Origin: Hyphococcus sp. | GTDB taxonomy: Bacteria; Pseudomonadota; Alphaproteobacteria; Caulobacterales; Parvularculaceae | Direction: 5' to 3' | Length of the DNA: 64,000 bases | NCBI GenBank assembly: GCA_021776335.1 | Contig: JAJFGB010000004.1 | Coordinates: forward strand, 124,001 to 188,000 | Shown here: in pieces, positions 18,589-27,247 of the stretch | How the letters are laid out: each line of letters starts with the position of its first letter | How positions within the stretch are numbered: position 1 is the stretch's first letter | Notes under the pieces: model-generated | The model's input: the letters and a program-made list of their open reading frames with translations, nothing else | The model's database searches: none | Told to the model about the DNA's origin: nothing | Position numbers and translations under genes: made by a program

Positions 18589-19548
18589 ATGTCGGTAAAA
18601 TCGACCCATAGTTTGGACAACGTCATTGTTACAGGCGGCCTCGGCTTCATCGGCAAGCATTTTGTTCGCCGTTGTCTGGGGCTCGGCTGCGTCGTTAGAA
18701 ATATCGACAAGGTGAGTTATGCCGCCGATCTGATGACGAAGGCGGAATTCGAAAACCACCCGAATTATCGTCTGATGCAGGCCGACATCGCCGATATTGA
18801 TTATTTGCCTGAATCCGATGTGATTGTGAATTTTGCGGCTGAGAGCCATGTAGACAATGCTATCACCTCGAACCGAAAATTTTGCGAGACCAATTTTCTT
18901 GGCGTGCAGAATTTATTGGAATTGGTGCGCTGTAAGCAGCAATTGGAGCGCCCTTTGTTTGTGCAGATTTCTACGGATGAGGTTTATGGCGATATTTATG
19001 TCGGTCAGCATTCGGAGAGTGATATTCTCGTCCCATCCAACCCCTATTCGGCGACCAAAGCCGCTGCGGACATGTTGGTGAAAAGTTGGGGGCGAACATA
19101 CGGGATTGAGTGGAATATACTGCGACCGACAAATAATTACGGAGAACATCAGTATCCAGAAAAACTAATTCCGAAAAGCCTTTGGCGAATGAAGCGCGGC
19201 CAGCTGGCGCTGCTGCACGGCGATGGCAGCTATGTTCGTTCCTGGCTGCATGCAGAAGATACGGTCGACGCTATTCTGGCCGTTATTGAAAATGGTGAGC
19301 GCAACAGTATCTATAATGCCGGCGGCGCAACCGAACTGGAAAATATTGAGGTGTTGCGCGCGATCGCTGGCCATCTTGGCGTTCCTGAAAATGAGGCGTG
19401 GCAGACAACGGAAGACCGGCTTGGGCAGGATGTTCGTTACAGTCTTGATGACGGCCGATTGCAAGCGCTTGGGTGGAAGCCAGCCCGTCAATTTCATGAT
19501 GAATTGCCTGTCATCATCGACAGCTTCGATTTCAAGCGTTTTGCGTAG
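18589..19548 (+). CDS. NAD-dependent sugar-nucleotide 4,6-dehydratase, RfbB-like
   Basis: A 319-residue extended short-chain dehydrogenase. The N-terminal GGLGFIG (16-22) binds NAD, T129-D130-E131 matches the catalytic TDE of dTDP-glucose 4,6-dehydratases, and Y153-x3-K157 is the redox dyad. RPTNNYGEHQYPEKLIP is the substrate loop seen in RfbB. It should turn an NDP-hexose into an NDP-4-keto-6-deoxyhexose. No RfbA, RfbC or RfbD gene is nearby, so the product probably goes to the following aminotransferase. A TTG directly precedes the ATG; the ATG with AAGAAAG in front is preferred. Confidence 0.85.
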   Translation: MSVKSTHSLDNVIVTGGLGFIGKHFVRRCLGLGCVVRNIDKVSYAADLMTKAEFENHPNYRLMQADIADIDYLPESDVIVNFAAESHVDNAITSNRKFCETNFLGVQNLLELVRCKQQLERPLFVQISTDEVYGDIYVGQHSESDILVPSNPYSATKAAADMLVKSWGRTYGIEWNILRPTNNYGEHQYPEKLIPKSLWRMKRGQLALLHGDGSYVRSWLHAEDTVDAILAVIENGERNSIYNAGGATELENIEVLRAIAGHLGVPENEAWQTTEDRLGQDVRYSLDDGRLQALGWKPARQFHDELPVIIDSFDFKRFA

Positions 19549-19578
19549 TTGAATTTCAGTGAAAGGAAGCGGCGCGAG

Positions 19579-20739
19579 ATGAAGGTCGACTTTTATCGCC
19601 ATGGCCTGACGGCGGCTGACGCCAGCGCCGTTGCATCGGTGCTCGATAGCCCGTTCCTCACAACCGGCTCGGTGAGCCGGCAAGTCGAGACGCAGTTATG
19701 CGACTATTTCGGGACGCCCCATGCATTACTGACTTCCAGCTGGACCAATGGCGCGCTCGCGACCTTGTTGGCGATGGGCGTTGGCCCAGGGGACGAAGTA
19801 ATTGTTCCCGCAATGACCTTCATTGCAAGCGCCAATATCGTTGAACTGCTTGGTGCAAAAACGGTGCTCGTCGATGTGGATCCCGGAACATTGCTCATGA
19901 CGCCGGAGATTGCTGCTGCGGCAGTAAGTTCACACACGAAAGCGGTCATTCCTGTCCATCTTTACGGACAGATGGTGGATATGGCCGCTTTGCGCCAAAA
20001 CCTTGATGAGGCAGCCGCGCCGAACCAAAAAATTTATATTCTGGAGGATTGCGCCCATTGCTTTGAAGGGCGTTTCGATGGTTGTCGCCCCGGGACATAT
20101 TCGGATGCGGCCAGCTTTTCTTTTTACGCCACCAAAAATGTAACCTGCGGCGAGGGCGGCGCTGTTATCTTTCGAGAGGCCGGGCTTTACGAGCGGGCGC
20201 TTGAAACTCGAATGCACGGGATGACCGCTTCTGCCGTCGACCGTTTTAAGGGGGGCCGGTATAACCATTGGGATATGACCCGGTTGGGCGTTAAGGCAAA
20301 TTTGCCGGATCTACTGGCCGCTTTGCTGCCATCACAAATAGAAACCATAGATGGGCGCTTGCCAGAACGCCAAGCACTCAGCGAGCGTTATCGGGAACAG
20401 CTTTCTGATACGCCCATTCGCTTGCCTGGCAGGAGCGTCAATAGCCTTGACGCATGTCATCTGTTTGCCATCGGTGTTGCCGAAGGCTGTCGTGACCGGG
20501 CCATTTTTCTACTCAATGACGCCGGCATATCCGTCACGGTCAATTATCGTGCGTTACCGGAATTGCGTTATTATGGGGACCGTTATCCAGAAGCGGCGGA
20601 GCGCTGTCCGGCTGCCATGGCATGGGGGCGACAGACTATCAGCCTTCCCCTTTATCCCGGACTGCCGCGAGAAGCCCAAGATTTTGTCATCTCGGTGTTG
20701 AAGGAAAAGATTGTCCCGCTAATGAGTAAGGAGCGGTAA
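19579..20739 (+). CDS. DegT/DnrJ/EryC1/StrS family sugar aminotransferase
   Basis: A 386-residue PLP enzyme. D157 in LEDCAHCFEG contacts the pyridine nitrogen and K186 in SFYATKNVTCGEGGAV is the Schiff-base lysine. The N-terminal region with SSWTNGALATLLAMGVGPGDEVIVPAMTF is typical of the family. It should transaminate a keto sugar nucleotide, most simply the 4-keto (or isomerised 3-keto) product of the RfbB-like enzyme. An in-frame TTG exists 30 bases upstream, but ATG at 19579 with AAGGAAG in front is better supported. The gene follows the dehydratase closely. Confidence 0.88.
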   Translation: MKVDFYRHGLTAADASAVASVLDSPFLTTGSVSRQVETQLCDYFGTPHALLTSSWTNGALATLLAMGVGPGDEVIVPAMTFIASANIVELLGAKTVLVDVDPGTLLMTPEIAAAAVSSHTKAVIPVHLYGQMVDMAALRQNLDEAAAPNQKIYILEDCAHCFEGRFDGCRPGTYSDAASFSFYATKNVTCGEGGAVIFREAGLYERALETRMHGMTASAVDRFKGGRYNHWDMTRLGVKANLPDLLAALLPSQIETIDGRLPERQALSERYREQLSDTPIRLPGRSVNSLDACHLFAIGVAEGCRDRAIFLLNDAGISVTVNYRALPELRYYGDRYPEAAERCPAAMAWGRQTISLPLYPGLPREAQDFVISVLKEKIVPLMSKER

Positions 20740-20806
20740 CTGTCGGGTGATTGTGCCCACTAAAAAATACCAGGTCACGGCCCGCGACAAAAATCGAGAC
20801 AGAATT

Positions 20807-21664
20807 ATGGCGACAGGAACAATCCGATCTTACGGGGTTAAGGAACAGGCCCCCTCTGGGGACGAAATTTCACAAGCAGTAGAGAGCCTGCGCCTCGTCG
20901 GGTACGCCGTCATCGATAGCGGTTATTCCCCCGCGTCAAGAAGTGAGATCGCAGACGCATTTTCGCGGGCATATAAAATTCAGCTCGAATTGCACGGGGG
21001 AGGCGAGGCGCTCGCGCAAATTGACGAACATAATACAATCCGGGCCCCGCTTGCATATGAAGACGCGTTTGTTGACCTCGCGTGCAACGCCAACATTCTA
21101 AAACTCGCCAAAATGCTGTTTGGCGGTTCACATATGACGGGGACCTATGTTGTCAATCAGCAAAACGGCGTCATCAACCCGCGAAAGGGAAACGCTTATG
21201 GTCAATCCGCGTTTCATCGCGACCTTCCCTATCAGCATTTCGTGACATCACGCCCGATCGCGTTAAGTGCGCTTTATTGTGTTGATCCGTTTACCGCTTC
21301 CAATGGCGCGACTTTGGTCGTGCCTGGCTCGCATAAGGAAGAAAAATTCCCATCGGCGGAAACGGCAAACAAGATCGCGACACCGATCGAAGCGCCGGCA
21401 GGGTCTTTTTTGGTTCTCGACAGTATGATCTATCATGCGGGCGGTACGAACAATACCGAGCGGGACCGGCGCGCGGTGAACACTGTCTATAGTTTGCCAC
21501 TGATCCGGCAGCAGATAGAACTTGCCGGTGTGGTTGGAGAGGGGCGCAGCCTTAGCGAGGATGCGGTGCATTTGCTTGGGCTGAATTATCCGTCAGTTGG
21601 CAATATTGACGAATACTATCATAATAAACGCGCCAAGATCGCCAGAGCCAACAACAAAAATTAG
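20807..21664 (+). CDS. phytanoyl-CoA dioxygenase (PhyH) family protein
   Basis: A 285-residue non-haem iron/2-oxoglutarate oxygenase. The metal triad is readable as H137-x-D139 (FHRDLPYQH) and H210 (DSMIYHAGGTNN), with R221 or R222 in place to bind 2-oxoglutarate. The family hydroxylates diverse small molecules, including sugars and lipids. A GTG 60 bases upstream keeps the frame open, but the ATG at 20807 fits better with the start of the conserved region; its ribosome binding site is weak. Its location suggests hydroxylation of a sugar or its acyl group, which is inference. Confidence 0.82.
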   Translation: MATGTIRSYGVKEQAPSGDEISQAVESLRLVGYAVIDSGYSPASRSEIADAFSRAYKIQLELHGGGEALAQIDEHNTIRAPLAYEDAFVDLACNANILKLAKMLFGGSHMTGTYVVNQQNGVINPRKGNAYGQSAFHRDLPYQHFVTSRPIALSALYCVDPFTASNGATLVVPGSHKEEKFPSAETANKIATPIEAPAGSFLVLDSMIYHAGGTNNTERDRRAVNTVYSLPLIRQQIELAGVVGEGRSLSEDAVHLLGLNYPSVGNIDEYYHNKRAKIARANNKN

Positions 21665-21718
21665 CACCCAACCGCGCCTCACTGTTGGCGTGCGCAAAGA
21701 AACCAAAGCCAACAATTT

Positions 21719-22441
21719 ATGTCCAGGACAGTCGTCATTTTGCAATCGAACTATATCCCATGGAAAGGATATCTCGATTTACTGAACGCCGCGGACATGT
21801 TTGTTATCTATGATGAGGTGCAGTTTACAAGACGTGACTGGCGCAACCGTAACAAAATTGTTCTGGACGGCGAAACTAAATGGCTGACAATTCCCGTCGA
21901 CAGCAAGGGAAGCTATCTTCAACCAATCAACGACATCAAAGTTTCTGACCCGCGCTGGGCTGAAAAGCATTGGGCGTCTATCAAGCATGCTTATGGCAAG
22001 GCGCCATTTTTTAAAGAATACCGAGATCATCTCGATTCCATTTATGAGGCGGCCGAAGATTTTACACTCCTTACGGAGGTAAATGAGCTGTTTTTGCGCG
22101 AACTGGCGTCTTTGCTCGACATCAAAACAGAAATTTCACGCAGCGACAGAGTGGAGCGCCAGGCCACGGCCCCCGCCGAGCGTCTGATAGAAATTTGTCT
22201 TGCCCATGGGGCGACTACTTATCTTTCCGGTCCTGCAGCTAAAAGCTATATTGACCCTGAGCTTTTTGAACGCGCCGGTCTGCGTCTTGCCTATGCTGAC
22301 TATTCAAACTATCCGGTCTATGATCAACGCAGCGATGCGTTCGAGCACGGGGTAAGCATCATAGACTTGCTAATGCGCGTCGGTCCTGAGGCTGCGAGCC
22401 ATTTAAAATCGGCAAAAAGTTCGGCGGGGCTTATGGAATGA
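21719..22441 (+). CDS. WbqC family protein
   Basis: A 240-residue cytoplasmic protein with the WbqC pattern: VILQSNYIPWKGYLDLLNAADMFVIYDEVQFTRRDWRNRN at the start, then WLTIPV, and YLSGPAAKSYIDPELF later. WbqC proteins occur in O-antigen and capsule clusters; a role in attaching amino acids or acyl groups to amino sugars has been suggested, but the reaction is not settled. It sits between the dioxygenase and the GT2 fusion in the same direction. The ATG at 21719 opens the conserved region directly. Confidence 0.85.
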   Translation: MSRTVVILQSNYIPWKGYLDLLNAADMFVIYDEVQFTRRDWRNRNKIVLDGETKWLTIPVDSKGSYLQPINDIKVSDPRWAEKHWASIKHAYGKAPFFKEYRDHLDSIYEAAEDFTLLTEVNELFLRELASLLDIKTEISRSDRVERQATAPAERLIEICLAHGATTYLSGPAAKSYIDPELFERAGLRLAYADYSNYPVYDQRSDAFEHGVSIIDLLMRVGPEAASHLKSAKSSAGLME

Positions 22442-22557
22442 TATTGTCCCTTCGATCGATATAAAGTCCCGCCTTGTTCTGGGTTTGATTTTCACCTGTA
22501 ACTCGCACAACATGATTTCTGGTTTTTCTGTTACATTCATCAGCAACGAAAACATCT

Positions 22558-24162
22558 ATGCGCATTTCCCTCGTCACGCCCCTTTTTAAGAGCGAACCCT
22601 ATGTGGAAGAGCTTTATCAACGGGCTGTCGACAGTATCACCGTACTTACCCACGACTATGAAATAGTTTTTGTCAATGATGGCTCGCCGGACAAAAGTCT
22701 CGAAGTCGCAAGGCGACTGGCTGCCCGTGACCCGAGGGTCACCGTCATCGATTTATCACGCAACTTCGGACAACATCCGGCGCTGGTAACCGGGCTACGG
22801 GCCGCAACCGGCGATTTTGTTTTTATCTGTGACAGCGATCTTGAAGAAGATCCAAAATGGATTATTCCGTTCTACGAAACGATGCAGGAAAAAGAATGCG
22901 ATGTCGTTTATGGCGTTCAGACAGCGAAGAAAGGGGGCTTGCTCTATCGGGCGGCCCGCCGCTTGTTTTATGGTTCGCTGGTTCTTCTCTCAGGCATTGA
23001 TTTTCCAGGAAATATTACAACAGCGCGGCTGATGAGCCGACGTTATCTTGACGCCATGCTGGAGTATCAAGAGCGCGAATTGTTTGCCGCAGGAATCTGG
23101 CACATGGTTGGATTCGATCAAGCGCCCTACCAAGTCGCCAAGCAGGGTACCAGTGCAACAACCTACCGCATTGGCGCTTTGGTCAGCAATTTTGTCAACG
23201 CCATAACTGCGTTTTCGACGCGCCCGCTTCAGGTCATCTCTATCGCCGGAATAGTGCTCTCCGCAACAGCGATGGTTTTCATTGGCAGCCTGCTCTACCG
23301 AAAATTGATTTTAAACGCAGCGTTAGAAGGCTGGACCTCAGTGATGGCGTCGATAATGTTGATTGGCGGTATCTTGCTGTTTTTCAACGGGATCATCGCG
23401 ATTTACATCGCCAAAATATTCGTTGAAGTGAAGCAAAGGCCGGTTGCGAGTGTTCGAAGCGTCATTGGCGGTTCAACCGACAGTAAATACGAAGCGTCAC
23501 GGCCACAAAGGGCTCAACAACCGCACCCGCCTGATCCACAATCTTACAACAGTATCGTTCAGCACTATGAGCGCTGCCTTGCTGAGCATGGCGATGGTTC
23601 GCGCGCTGTCGACTGGAACAGTGAGGAAAGCGCTGCTGTCAGATATGATGTGATGCTTGATCTTCTTTCTGCTAAGTCGGGACCTGTTTCATTGCTCGAT
23701 TTTGGTTGTGGTCTGGGGGAATTGAAACACCACATTGAGCGTCGAGGGCTTTCCCACGTCCAATATGAAGGGCTCGATATATCCCAGGCCTATGCTGACG
23801 CCGCACGCGAAAGATTGCCTGGGACAACCATACACTGCGTTGATGTGCTAGATGGCGCTGCTCATCTTCCTGACTACGACTATATTGTTATGAACGGAAT
23901 TTTCACGCGCCGTGAAAATCTTTCTCATCGTGAAATGCTGTTATATATGGAGCGGCTGACAAAGCGGCTCTTTGAGAATACACGGCGGGGCCTCGCCTTC
24001 AATGTGATGTCGACATGCGCGGACTGGAAGAGCGATGAACTTTTTCATCCCAGCTTTGACGAACTGGCTGAGATGATTTGTGGGTCGCTGTCGCCGCAGA
24101 TGACGTTGCGGAATGACTATGGGCTTTACGAGACGACTTGCTATGTTTATCGAAAATCCTAG
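22558..24162 (+). CDS. fusion: polyprenyl-phosphate GT2 glycosyltransferase + class I methyltransferase
   Basis: A 534-residue two-domain protein. Residues 1-225 form a GT2 domain of the DPMS/CsbB/ArnC type with VFVNDGSPDKSLE and the D92-S-D94 metal motif. Two membrane helices (about 225-247 and 260-286) follow, as in polyprenyl-phosphate glycosyltransferases. A proline/glutamine-rich linker (about 305-330) leads to a class I methyltransferase with motif I DFGCGLGE (381-388) and GLDIS (405-409). The reading frame is continuous across the junction, so this is a real fusion or at least an intact one. It should place a sugar on undecaprenyl phosphate; the methyltransferase presumably acts on the same sugar. 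Confidence 0.82.
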   Translation: MRISLVTPLFKSEPYVEELYQRAVDSITVLTHDYEIVFVNDGSPDKSLEVARRLAARDPRVTVIDLSRNFGQHPALVTGLRAATGDFVFICDSDLEEDPKWIIPFYETMQEKECDVVYGVQTAKKGGLLYRAARRLFYGSLVLLSGIDFPGNITTARLMSRRYLDAMLEYQERELFAAGIWHMVGFDQAPYQVAKQGTSATTYRIGALVSNFVNAITAFSTRPLQVISIAGIVLSATAMVFIGSLLYRKLILNAALEGWTSVMASIMLIGGILLFFNGIIAIYIAKIFVEVKQRPVASVRSVIGGSTDSKYEASRPQRAQQPHPPDPQSYNSIVQHYERCLAEHGDGSRAVDWNSEESAAVRYDVMLDLLSAKSGPVSLLDFGCGLGELKHHIERRGLSHVQYEGLDISQAYADAARERLPGTTIHCVDVLDGAAHLPDYDYIVMNGIFTRRENLSHREMLLYMERLTKRLFENTRRGLAFNVMSTCADWKSDELFHPSFDELAEMICGSLSPQMTLRNDYGLYETTCYVYRKS

Positions 24163-24196
24163 TATTAACTTTTAGTCCAACCAGATAAGTGGATAA

Positions 24197-24865
24197 GTGA
24201 CAAACAAGCCCATCATCATATTCGGCCTAGGCGAATTGGCCGAAGTTGCAAAATTCTACTTTGATAATGATACGACGCGGAATGTGGCCGGGTTTTCAGT
24301 AGACGGCGCACATCTAAAGGAAGACCGTTTTCATAAACTTCCGGTTGTTGCTTTCGAAGAGGTAGACACCGCGTTTTCATGTGAAGAGTATGATCTGTTT
24401 GTCGCCATCGGTTATTCAAAGGTCAACGGCCTGCGCCAGGAGAAATGTTTGGCGGCCCTCGACAAGGGCTATCATTTGGCAAGCTATGTCTCTTCGAAGG
24501 CGACGGTGTTCGATGATTTGAGCCATGGCGATAATTGTTTCATCCTTGAGGACAATACCATCCAGCCCTTTGCGAAGGTCGGCAGAGGCGTAACACTCTG
24601 GAGCGGTAATCATATTGGGCACCACGCAAGCATCGGTGATTTTGCGTTTATTAGCTCTCACGTAGTGATATCCGGCGGCGTATCTGTGGGCGAGCGCAGC
24701 TTTATGGGTGTGAATTCAACAACCAATGATCACATAGCCATCGGCGCGCGCTGTGTCATTGGATCAGGCGCCATTGTTACGCGCAATGTCGATGATGAGG
24801 GCGTCGTGCTGGCCGAACCCGGAAAGCTTTCGAAAGTTCCAAGTTCAAGACTAAGGAATCTATGA
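24197..24865 (+). CDS. NeuD/PglD-type sugar O- or N-acyltransferase
   Basis: A 222-residue protein with an N-terminal Rossmann-like domain (IIIFGLGELAEVAKFYF, about 5-21) and a C-terminal left-handed beta-helix of hexapeptide repeats (about 105-205, for example VGRGVTLWSGNHIGHHASIGDFAFISSH). The histidines in GNHIGHHASIG are where the catalytic base sits in PglD and NeuD. Relatives acetylate UDP-4-amino sugars or sialic acid. The start is GTG at 24197. Together with the aminotransferase it suggests an N-acylated amino sugar. The stop overlaps the ATG of the next gene. Confidence 0.82.
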   Translation: MTNKPIIIFGLGELAEVAKFYFDNDTTRNVAGFSVDGAHLKEDRFHKLPVVAFEEVDTAFSCEEYDLFVAIGYSKVNGLRQEKCLAALDKGYHLASYVSSKATVFDDLSHGDNCFILEDNTIQPFAKVGRGVTLWSGNHIGHHASIGDFAFISSHVVISGGVSVGERSFMGVNSTTNDHIAIGARCVIGSGAIVTRNVDDEGVVLAEPGKLSKVPSSRLRNL

Positions 24866-25782
24866 CGTTAAAGGTAAAACGTCTCGGACGGATATTCGGC
24901 GCCGAAGACGGGCCGGACTGGATGTGCAGCCATGCTGCCTATGCCGCCCCGCTATTGATTGGTGCAGATCGTCTGAGGATTTATATCGTGGCAAGAGACC
25001 AGGATAATCGCGGCAGCGTTGGCTTTGTTGATGTGAGCGCGAGTGATCCAACGCGTTGCCTGGACGTATCGCAGCACCCTTGCCTTGAGCCCGGAGCGCT
25101 TGGCAGTTTTGATGACAGCGGCATCTCCATAGGGTCCGTCAATCGCATTGGCGATGAAATCTGGCTTTATTATATGGGTTGGAACAAAGCCGTGAATGTT
25201 CCGTTCCGTAATGCGATCGGTCTGGCCGTTTGCAGGGACAATAAGGGGGATCGGTTCGAGCGACCCCACAAAGGGCCTTTGCTGGATCGCAGTCGGTATG
25301 ATCCTTTTACTATCAGCTACCCTTTTGTTGCGCCGCCGGAGGAGAAGCGCGACGCCTGGCAAATGTTTTACGGTACAAATCGCGCTGGTGGAGACAATGA
25401 AGAAAATATGCAGCATATTCTGACCGATGCTGCTTCAGATGACGGCATTGATTGGCGACCGTCAGGACGCGAAGTTGTATCTCTGGCGCCTGGCGACTAT
25501 GGCCTCTCGCGGCCCTGGCGTATCGACCTGGCGGGCCGGCGGCTTCTGTTTTACTCGATCCGCCGCAAAAAATACACGATCGGTGTTTCTGAATTTGATC
25601 AGGGCGAGGGCGAGTGGAACAGGATAACCGGCGATCTGCTGGGGCCTTCTGACGCGCCATGGGAAAATGAGGCCTCTTGTTATCCTGCAGTGATAAAGGT
25701 TGAAGACAGGGTACTGCTTTTTTACAATGGCAACGATTACGGTCGCACCGGCCTGGGGGTCGCGGAGCTGACGGACGGTTAA
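24862..25782 (+). CDS. five-bladed beta-propeller glycosidase-like protein
   Basis: A 306-residue protein with repeated beta-strand patterns such as DEIWLYYMGWNKA, AWQMFYGTNRAGG, RRLLFYSIRRKKY and DRVLLFYNGNDYGRTGLGVAEL. These are the aromatic-tipped blades of GH43/GH62/GH130-like five-bladed propellers. No clear catalytic acid set can be assigned, so an inactive or sugar-binding role is as likely as a glycoside phosphorylase or hydrolase. There is no signal peptide, so it acts in the cytoplasm. It is translationally coupled to the acyltransferase (ATGA overlap) and closes the island. Confidence 0.68.
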   Translation: MTLKVKRLGRIFGAEDGPDWMCSHAAYAAPLLIGADRLRIYIVARDQDNRGSVGFVDVSASDPTRCLDVSQHPCLEPGALGSFDDSGISIGSVNRIGDEIWLYYMGWNKAVNVPFRNAIGLAVCRDNKGDRFERPHKGPLLDRSRYDPFTISYPFVAPPEEKRDAWQMFYGTNRAGGDNEENMQHILTDAASDDGIDWRPSGREVVSLAPGDYGLSRPWRIDLAGRRLLFYSIRRKKYTIGVSEFDQGEGEWNRITGDLLGPSDAPWENEASCYPAVIKVEDRVLLFYNGNDYGRTGLGVAELTDG

Positions 25783-25926
25783 TGATCCGCGCCGTGAAAA
25801 ATCCTTCGTTTTAGGATAGAGTTCTTGACGCCGTCTTCCTGATTGTGAAGGTTGCCAATGCCAACAGCGCCTACCGTTGCTAACGGATGTTCTGCAAAAA
25901 GAGCTCTCCGTTCTGACGGCCCCCCC

Positions 25927-27099
25927 TCAGGCTTTGAGCGCCAGCGCCTTGCCGCCGCGGGTCATGACGGCGCCCATTCCCAAAACATATGCGAATAGCC
26001 AGACCAGTGCGCCGAGAAACGGGATTAGCCCGACAATCACCAACGCGCCGGCCGCCAGTGCTGACCAGGCAATACGTGCGCCGATCCCGGGGTCTCCGCG
26101 ACCACCTGCTATTGCGCGGCGTCCCTGCATGCCGATGAAGTAGACAAAGGCGGCGATCGCAAGGGGCGCTGCTGCGAGATAGATGACGCCGATCAGCATA
26201 GCCAGAGGGACACCCAAGACCGTTGCAAAAAGCAACGCAATAATAGCGGGGGCCGCCGCAACGATCAAAAAACCAACGCCCAGCGTAGACAATGGTTTTT
26301 CGCCAATCATCGCGGCAGCGCTGTTCATAAGGCTGGGAAGTGTGAGAGCAACTATTACAACAAGAAGGCTCATGCCAATCAGAAATGCGAGCGCGAACAC
26401 TGCTATAGTGGCTGCTGCGGCGATGCCCCATTTTTCCATGTCGGGCCGTGTTGGCGATTCAAGTTCGATGATCTCGCCGGTAATGACGGCGTCCGGCGAG
26501 ATGTCGATTTTTTCTGCGCGGTGACGCAAATCGCCGCCAATGCGTGTTTCCGGACCGATAACGATTTTATCGCCGACAAGATGAGCGTCGCCTTCGACGC
26601 TGGCGTTCAGGCGAAGGTCGCCGGCAGCGGCGCGCAGTTCACCGCCAACAGCTGCGTTTATATCGACATCACCACCGCTGAGGACTGCGGATCCGCCGAT
26701 GTTGAAGTCTGCCTGAACGTTCAGATCGCCGCCCGCGGCGACAAGGTCGTCTGTGACTGTGCCACTGATGAAATCGATATCGCCTCCTGCGGCAATAAGG
26801 TCATGAAAAGCGACATCGGTAATAACAATATCGCCGCCCGCCGCGATCATATGATCAGCCTGCGCCTCGTTGATCGTTACGTCCCCACCCACCGCGAAAA
26901 TATCGTCGCTCGACTTGGCGGTGACGTTCAAATTCCCGCCCGCGAAGAATGCCATGTCGGGAAATACATCATTCGCATCAACATGATCGCCTGTTCGGGT
27001 TTCAATCTGGGCCATGAGTGCGCCGGCGGCAAACAACAAAATAGCTGCTAGCACGATCATGAACAAAAGACGGTGTGTAAAACGATGACTGAGGGCCAT
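25927..27099 (-). CDS. membrane protein with bactofilin-like beta-repeat domain
   Basis: A 390-residue protein. A signal or anchor helix (about 12-32) is followed by a repeat domain (about 45-195) built on AAGGDI-type units roughly every 19 residues (IFAVGGDVTI, MIAAGGDIVI, LIAAGGDIDF, LVAAGGDLNV, VLSGGDVDI), which should fold as a beta-solenoid like polymer-forming bactofilins. From about residue 225 there are several membrane helices. The ATG at 27099 is chosen because GAGGAG precedes it; the frame stays open further up. A perfect FixK-type box lies 94 bases upstream. Role unknown, probably envelope organisation. Confidence 0.72.
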   Translation of the reverse strand: MALSHRFTHRLLFMIVLAAILLFAAGALMAQIETRTGDHVDANDVFPDMAFFAGGNLNVTAKSSDDIFAVGGDVTINEAQADHMIAAGGDIVITDVAFHDLIAAGGDIDFISGTVTDDLVAAGGDLNVQADFNIGGSAVLSGGDVDINAAVGGELRAAAGDLRLNASVEGDAHLVGDKIVIGPETRIGGDLRHRAEKIDISPDAVITGEIIELESPTRPDMEKWGIAAAATIAVFALAFLIGMSLLVVIVALTLPSLMNSAAAMIGEKPLSTLGVGFLIVAAAPAIIALLFATVLGVPLAMLIGVIYLAAAPLAIAAFVYFIGMQGRRAIAGGRGDPGIGARIAWSALAAGALVIVGLIPFLGALVWLFAYVLGMGAVMTRGGKALALKA

Positions 27100-27192
27100 G
27101 GGAACTCCTCTGATTTGGCGAGCGCATGCCGCGATATTGCGAAGACGCGCAAGCTTTGCTGGGCATCGTGCCATCAGCAAGCCTTTGCGCCT

Positions 27193-27206
27193 TTGATATG
27201 AATCAA
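27193..27206. promoter_or_regulatory. FixK/FNR-type box TTGATATGAATCAA
   Basis: Perfect TTGAT-N4-ATCAA palindrome. It lies 94 bases before the beta-repeat membrane protein gene (minus strand); a centre at -41.5 would place that transcript start near 27158. Confidence 0.75.
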
Positions 27207-27247
27207 CGCGTAAAAGTTTTTGAAAGGACTTTCACGTTACGGAGGTT

